Positions 7,434 to 9,783 of a DNA stretch of 9,783 nt are shown piece after piece. The translations under genes were made by a program, and so were the position numbers. Within the stretch, counting starts at the first letter, position 1, and the number at the start of each line of letters is the position of its first letter. The notes under the pieces were generated by a model. The model was not told the origin of the DNA. It saw nothing but the letters and a program-made list of their open reading frames with translations, and did not search any database. The DNA comes from Pararhodospirillum photometricum DSM 122. GTDB lineage: Bacteria > Pseudomonadota > Alphaproteobacteria > Rhodospirillales > Rhodospirillaceae. The DNA is taken from NCBI RefSeq assembly GCF_000284415.1, contig NC_017059.1, positions 2,049,735-2,059,517 of the forward strand. Direction: 5' to 3'.

Positions 7434-7815
7434 GTATGCGGTCCCGGAATGAGGGAGTGTGGGTTGATTCTGAAGATTGACGGGTCTTTTGTCCAGGTAT
7501 TGCAGATGCTCTGAAAGGGCGTTCTCCAGCGCAATGCCTTGAGGTGCTTGGCAAAGTTGTATGCAGTCACGAAGGCGAGGATATGGGCCTTCAGGCTCTC
7601 CAGGTCTTCGTATCGGCATGGCGAAATTCGCAGGAATCGATGGAACTCGACCACCATGGCCTCTTCGGCTGGCGTGAGCACTCTGCTGCGCGGCATGTGC
7701 GGCCCCATCGGCGTATCTGCGGCGTTGTGCGGGCGCTACCGTGAAGTGCTCCTGCCATATCCTTCTCCTGAAGGGTCAAGAATGCACCATCACACTCCGG
7801 GGCTAACCCTAGACA
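7427..7815. mobile_element. Deleted IS481-like element with possible imperfect terminal repeats
   Basis: The transposase remnant is flanked by ends that match weakly when read inward. The right end (- strand from 7815) starts TGTCTAGG and reaches CCCGGAGTG. The left end has TTTTAGG at 7428-7434 and CCCGGAATG at 7443-7451. Matching them needs a 2-base gap, so the exact boundaries are uncertain. If correct, the element is about 390 bases long, a miniature non-autonomous derivative. No target duplication is evident. Confidence 0.4.
7430..7758 (-). pseudogene. IS481-family transposase remnant, internally deleted and frameshifted
   Basis: On the - strand an ATG at 7758 with AGGAG upstream starts MAGALHGSARTTPQIR, like the N-terminus of IS481-type transposases. 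The frame then changes near 7708. In the new frame the protein reads PRSRVLTPAEEAMVVEF, normally found roughly 40 residues further on. It then jumps to the far C-terminus: FVTAYNFAKHLKALRWRTPF and ICNTWTKDPSIFRINPH, ending LIPGPHT. The central DDE catalytic domain is absent. Both ends of the gene survive but about two thirds of the usual 300-plus residues are missing, so it cannot be active. The TAA stop (7430-7432) overlaps the stop of the convergent FecR-like gene. The family assignment is from remembered C-terminal motifs. Confidence 0.75.
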
Positions 7816-7839
7816 AAACGGCCTAAGATACGATATGGT
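7810..7839 (+). promoter_or_regulatory. Candidate promoter for the antitoxin-toxin pair
   Basis: TAGACA (7810-7815, 5 of 6 to TTGACA) and TATGGT (7834-7839) with an 18-base spacer, pointing at the antitoxin gene. The -35 element coincides with the proposed right end of the IS481-like remnant, so it may have been supplied by the insertion. Confidence 0.35.
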
Positions 7840-7845
7840 AGCAAT

Positions 7846-7856
7846 AGGTATTACCT
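7846..7856. promoter_or_regulatory. Candidate antitoxin operator
   Basis: Perfect odd-length palindrome with arms AGGTA and TACCT around a single T, 18 bases before the antitoxin ATG and over the predicted transcription start. A further GGTA at 7837-7840 lies just upstream. Ribbon-helix-helix antitoxins typically repress their own operon by binding such short palindromes. The site is short, so chance occurrence is possible. Confidence 0.4.
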
Positions 7857-7874
7857 TTTGGTTCGGGGGCTCAC

Positions 7875-8153
7875 ATGGCATCTGCAACGTCCATCAAGCT
7901 CGATGACGATATGAAAGGCCGCGTCCGGCATCTTGCCGAAGCGCGGCAACGCACGTCGCATTGGATCATGCGGGAAGCGATCTTGCAGTATGTCGAACGT
8001 GAGGAGAAGCGTGAGGCATTGCGGCGTGACACAGTGCGGGCTTGGGAAGAGTTTCAGGAAACCGGCCTTCACGCGACTGCTGAAGAGGTGGACCGCTGGC
8101 TGGAGAGCTGGGGAAATGACAAAGAGTTGCCCGCGCCCGAATGTCACAAGTAA
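7875..8153 (+). CDS. Ribbon-helix-helix antitoxin (CopG/ParD-like)
   Basis: A 92-residue protein beginning MASATSIKLDDDMKGRVRHLAEARQRTSHWIMREAI when read from residue 1 to 36 in the two segments MASATSIKLDDDMKGRV and RHLAEARQRTSHWIMREAI. The first part gives the short beta strand (TSIKLDDD) and the two helices of a ribbon-helix-helix DNA-binding domain. A charged, likely disordered C-terminal half follows, normally the part that wraps the toxin. It lies directly before a RelE/ParE-type toxin gene, and the 3' end overlaps it by 13 bases, the usual type II antitoxin-toxin layout. It probably neutralises the toxin and represses the operon. Flanking transposase remnants suggest it arrived by transfer. 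The ribosome site (GGGGG near 7865) is weak. Confidence 0.85.
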   Translation: MASATSIKLDDDMKGRVRHLAEARQRTSHWIMREAILQYVEREEKREALRRDTVRAWEEFQETGLHATAEEVDRWLESWGNDKELPAPECHK

Positions 8154-8434
8154 GATTTGCTCCGGCAGCAATCCGGGATCTGCAACGGTTGCGGGATTTT
8201 TTGCGACCGAAGAACCCTGACGCTGCACGTCGCGCCGGTGAAGCCATCCGCCAGGGCGTAAAGATCCTTAGCATACATCCTCATCTTGGCCGGATGATCG
8301 ATGACTTGCCAGAACAGTTTAGAGAATGGCTCATCGACTTCGGCGAGAGCGGCTATGTCGCGCGATATCGGATTGACGAGGATGCGGTGATCATTCTCGT
8401 GATCCGCCATCAGCGGGAATCTGGATGCCATTGA
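8141..8434 (+). CDS. RelE/ParE-family toxin
   Basis: A 97-residue protein with the RelE/ParE profile: VRFAPAAIRDLQRLRDFL at the N-terminus, then RAGEAIRQGVKIL, HPHLGRMIDD and REWLIDFG, and the closing strands YVARYRIDEDAVIILVIRHQRE. The length is typical and the frame is intact. Such toxins either cleave ribosome-bound mRNA (RelE) or poison gyrase (ParE), and sequence alone does not separate the two. The ATG at 8141 lies inside the antitoxin gene (13-base overlap) with no clear ribosome site of its own, so translational coupling is likely. It pairs with the preceding ribbon-helix-helix protein. Confidence 0.87.
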   Translation: MSQVRFAPAAIRDLQRLRDFLRPKNPDAARRAGEAIRQGVKILSIHPHLGRMIDDLPEQFREWLIDFGESGYVARYRIDEDAVIILVIRHQRESGCH

Positions 8435-8492
8435 AGGTTCGCTTTGAACCGATGAACATGAGACGCACGCCTTTATAATTACATACGAAATT

Positions 8493-8795
8493 TTGATTGT
8501 GCCTGAACTGACTATGGCAGAGCGATTAACGTTAACCACAACACGAATTTCTGCGCCGAAAGGACGTCCCGTCGCCCTCCGCCGGAAAGCGTGGGCCAAC
8601 ATTCCTCCTAAAGCCAATCGGAAGGGCTCCTTCGTCTTCTGCTGCTGGGTCTATCGACAGCGCAACGTCGTGGAGCGGTTCTTCAATCCCATCAAACAGT
8701 TCCGAGGGATCGCAACCCGTTACGACAAACGATCCGACAATTTTCTCGCCGCCCTCAAGTTTATCTCGGCACGGCTGTGGTGCCAGAGCTTATGA
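8493..8795 (+). pseudogene. IS5-family transposase, 3' remnant
   Basis: The open frame from 8493 (TTG, not a credible start) matches a transposase only from about 8583. There AWANIPPKANRKGSFVF, VYRQRNVVERFFNPIKQFRG and IATRYDKRSDNFLAALKF are the C-terminal third of IS5-family DDE transposases. VERFF carries the catalytic Glu. The two upstream Asp residues and the rest of the protein are missing, so the gene is a dead fragment. The sequence before 8583 is not recognised. The fragment ends 67 bases before the convergent pepD gene. Confidence 0.75.
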
Positions 8796-8821
8796 GGCTA
8801 CGGCCTAAGAAAAAAAGAAGG

Positions 8822-8844
8822 CTGGGGCGGGAGGACCTCCCCAG
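8822..8844 (-). terminator. Probable terminator of pepD (hairpin repeat copy D)
   Basis: Arms CTGGGG (8822-8827) and CCCCAG (8839-8844) pair around an inner GC-rich loop. Read on the - strand, the hairpin lies 17 bases after the pepD stop and is followed by CCTTCTTTTTTTCTT, a strong T-tract. This is a good Rho-independent terminator for the leftward gene. It shares the outer arms and the AGAAGG flank with the palindromes at 2960 and 6715. Confidence 0.7.
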
Positions 8845-8861
8845 GCCTCTGCGTTCCTTTT

Positions 8862-9783
8862 TTACAAGGCGGCCAGGAGGGCCTTGAGGAGAGCCCAGGC
8901 GTTTGTCACGCTGGCAATCTCGACCCGTTCCCCCGGGGCATGGGGCCCCACAATGGTCGGTCCAAAGGACACGATGTCGAGGCCCGGGTATTTGGCCCCG
9001 ATCAGCCCGCACTCCAGACCGGCGTGGATGACCTGTACGCCGGCTGGTGTTCCGAACTCCTGGGCGAAGACTTCGCGGCACAAGGCCAGCAGCGCCGAGG
9101 TGGCCTGGGGTTCCCAGCCGGGATAAAACCCCGATACCTCGCTGTGGAATCCCGCCTGGGTAAAGAGGGTTTTGATTTCCTCCCCCAAGCGCTCGGTTTC
9201 GGCATCGACCAGGGAGCGGACCATCAGGTTGGCCGAGAAAGAGCCGTTTTCCAGGCGCATAACGCCCAGGTTGTTGGAGGTTTCCACGACGCCCGGAAAC
9301 GAGGTGCTGAAGCGTCGCACGCCATAAGGGGCCGCGGTCATCGAGGCCAGCAAGCGCGCTAGGGCGGGGCCGCTGACCCCCGGTCCCACCGGCGCGGCGC
9401 TGGCCACTAGGCTGAAGCCCGGGTCGGTGGCGCCCAACTCGGTCTGGATCCGACGTCGCTGGTCGTCCAAAAAGGCATCAAGCTCACTGCCCACCCCGGC
9501 TGGCAGGGCCACGTCGGCCCAGGCGTCGCGCGGAATGGCGTTGCGGGCGTTGCCCCCGGCCAGGGCCCGCAGATGGAGCGGGAAGCGTTGGGCCAGGGCG
9601 TGCAGCACGCGGGCCAGGATCTTGTTGGCATTGCCTCGGCCAAGCGCGATATCACAGCCCGAGTGCCCGCCAGCCAAGCCGCCCACGCTCAGGCGCCAGC
9701 CCTGCGCCGCCACCGGACCGGGCCCGGTGGGAAGCTCGCCGCTGACCGCGACGTCGCAGCCGCCGGCACAGCCGACAAAGAAC
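8862..9783 (-). CDS. pepD: Aminoacyl-histidine dipeptidase PepD, C-terminal part (5' end outside window)
   Basis: A cytoplasmic M20-family zinc dipeptidase that cleaves Xaa-His and related dipeptides. The frame stays open to the right edge, so about 306 C-terminal residues are visible of a usual 480-500. The first visible residues, FFVGCAGGCD, match the family's GCAGG motif. GLAGGHSGCDIALGRGNANK follows (His codon at 9663-9665), the conserved start of the dimerisation-domain region. Later come FPGVVETSNNLGV, the conserved VIHAGLECGLIG, and SFGPTIVGPHAPGERVEI, whose His (8940-8942) is the C-terminal zinc ligand. A GTG at 9713 is internal, not the start. The gene converges on the mobile-element patch to its left. 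Confidence 0.93.
   Translation of the reverse strand, partial: FFVGCAGGCDVAVSGELPTGPGPVAAQGWRLSVGGLAGGHSGCDIALGRGNANKILARVLHALAQRFPLHLRALAGGNARNAIPRDAWADVALPAGVGSELDAFLDDQRRRIQTELGATDPGFSLVASAAPVGPGVSGPALARLLASMTAAPYGVRRFSTSFPGVVETSNNLGVMRLENGSFSANLMVRSLVDAETERLGEEIKTLFTQAGFHSEVSGFYPGWEPQATSALLALCREVFAQEFGTPAGVQVIHAGLECGLIGAKYPGLDIVSFGPTIVGPHAPGERVEIASVTNAWALLKALLAAL

Noticed and set aside
8435..8492. GGTTC-N5-GAACC mini-hairpin just after the toxin stop (8436-8450) as a terminator
   Set aside because: Only five base pairs and no T-run follows; too weak to annotate.
1..9783. CRISPR array, tRNA or rRNA gene
   Set aside because: No regularly spaced repeats or recognisable structural RNA sequence was seen by eye on either strand.

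Overview
The window is GC-rich chromosomal DNA. It most likely comes from an alphaproteobacterium of the Rhodospirillum/Pararhodospirillum type. Three things suggest this: a fruB-fruK-fruA order with a fused HPr-Enzyme I protein as described in purple non-sulfur bacteria, a mosB-mosA molybdenum-storage pair, and a dispersed GC-rich CTGGGGAGGC hairpin between genes. The genus is inferred from remembered family features, not from a search.

Left part (1-4748, + strand): a fructose phosphotransferase operon. It holds the 3' portion of fruB (HPr and Enzyme I domains of a multiphosphoryl transfer protein, cut by the window edge), fruK (1-phosphofructokinase) and fruA (IIB'-IIB-IIC permease). Phosphate passes from PEP through EI and HPr, then the IIA domain (outside the window), then IIB, to fructose entering through IIC. 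FruK turns the resulting fructose-1-phosphate into fructose-1,6-bisphosphate. A palindromic hairpin lies between fruK and fruA, and a terminator-like hairpin follows fruA.

Centre (4749-6695, + strand): a 299-base AT-rich regulatory region precedes mosB and mosA, the beta and alpha subunits of the molybdenum storage protein, which belongs to the amino-acid-kinase fold. The upstream region carries an imperfect inverted repeat resembling a ModE (molybdate regulator) box and a plausible sigma-70 promoter. No molybdate transporter or nitrogenase gene is in the window.

Right part (6696-8800): a small secreted FecR-domain protein, then a patchwork of mobile-element debris. This debris is an internally deleted IS481-family transposase remnant whose end overlaps the fecR-like stop codon, an intact ribbon-helix-helix antitoxin/RelE-ParE toxin pair, and the 3' end of an IS5-family transposase.

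Far right (8862-9783, - strand): the C-terminal part of a PepD-type aminoacyl-histidine dipeptidase (M20 family), with a hairpin plus T-tract terminator.

Most genes belong to known families. The least explained features are the mosB upstream region, apparent substitutions at cluster-ligand positions in MosA, the hairpin repeat family, and the insertion-sequence ends that overlap neighbouring genes.
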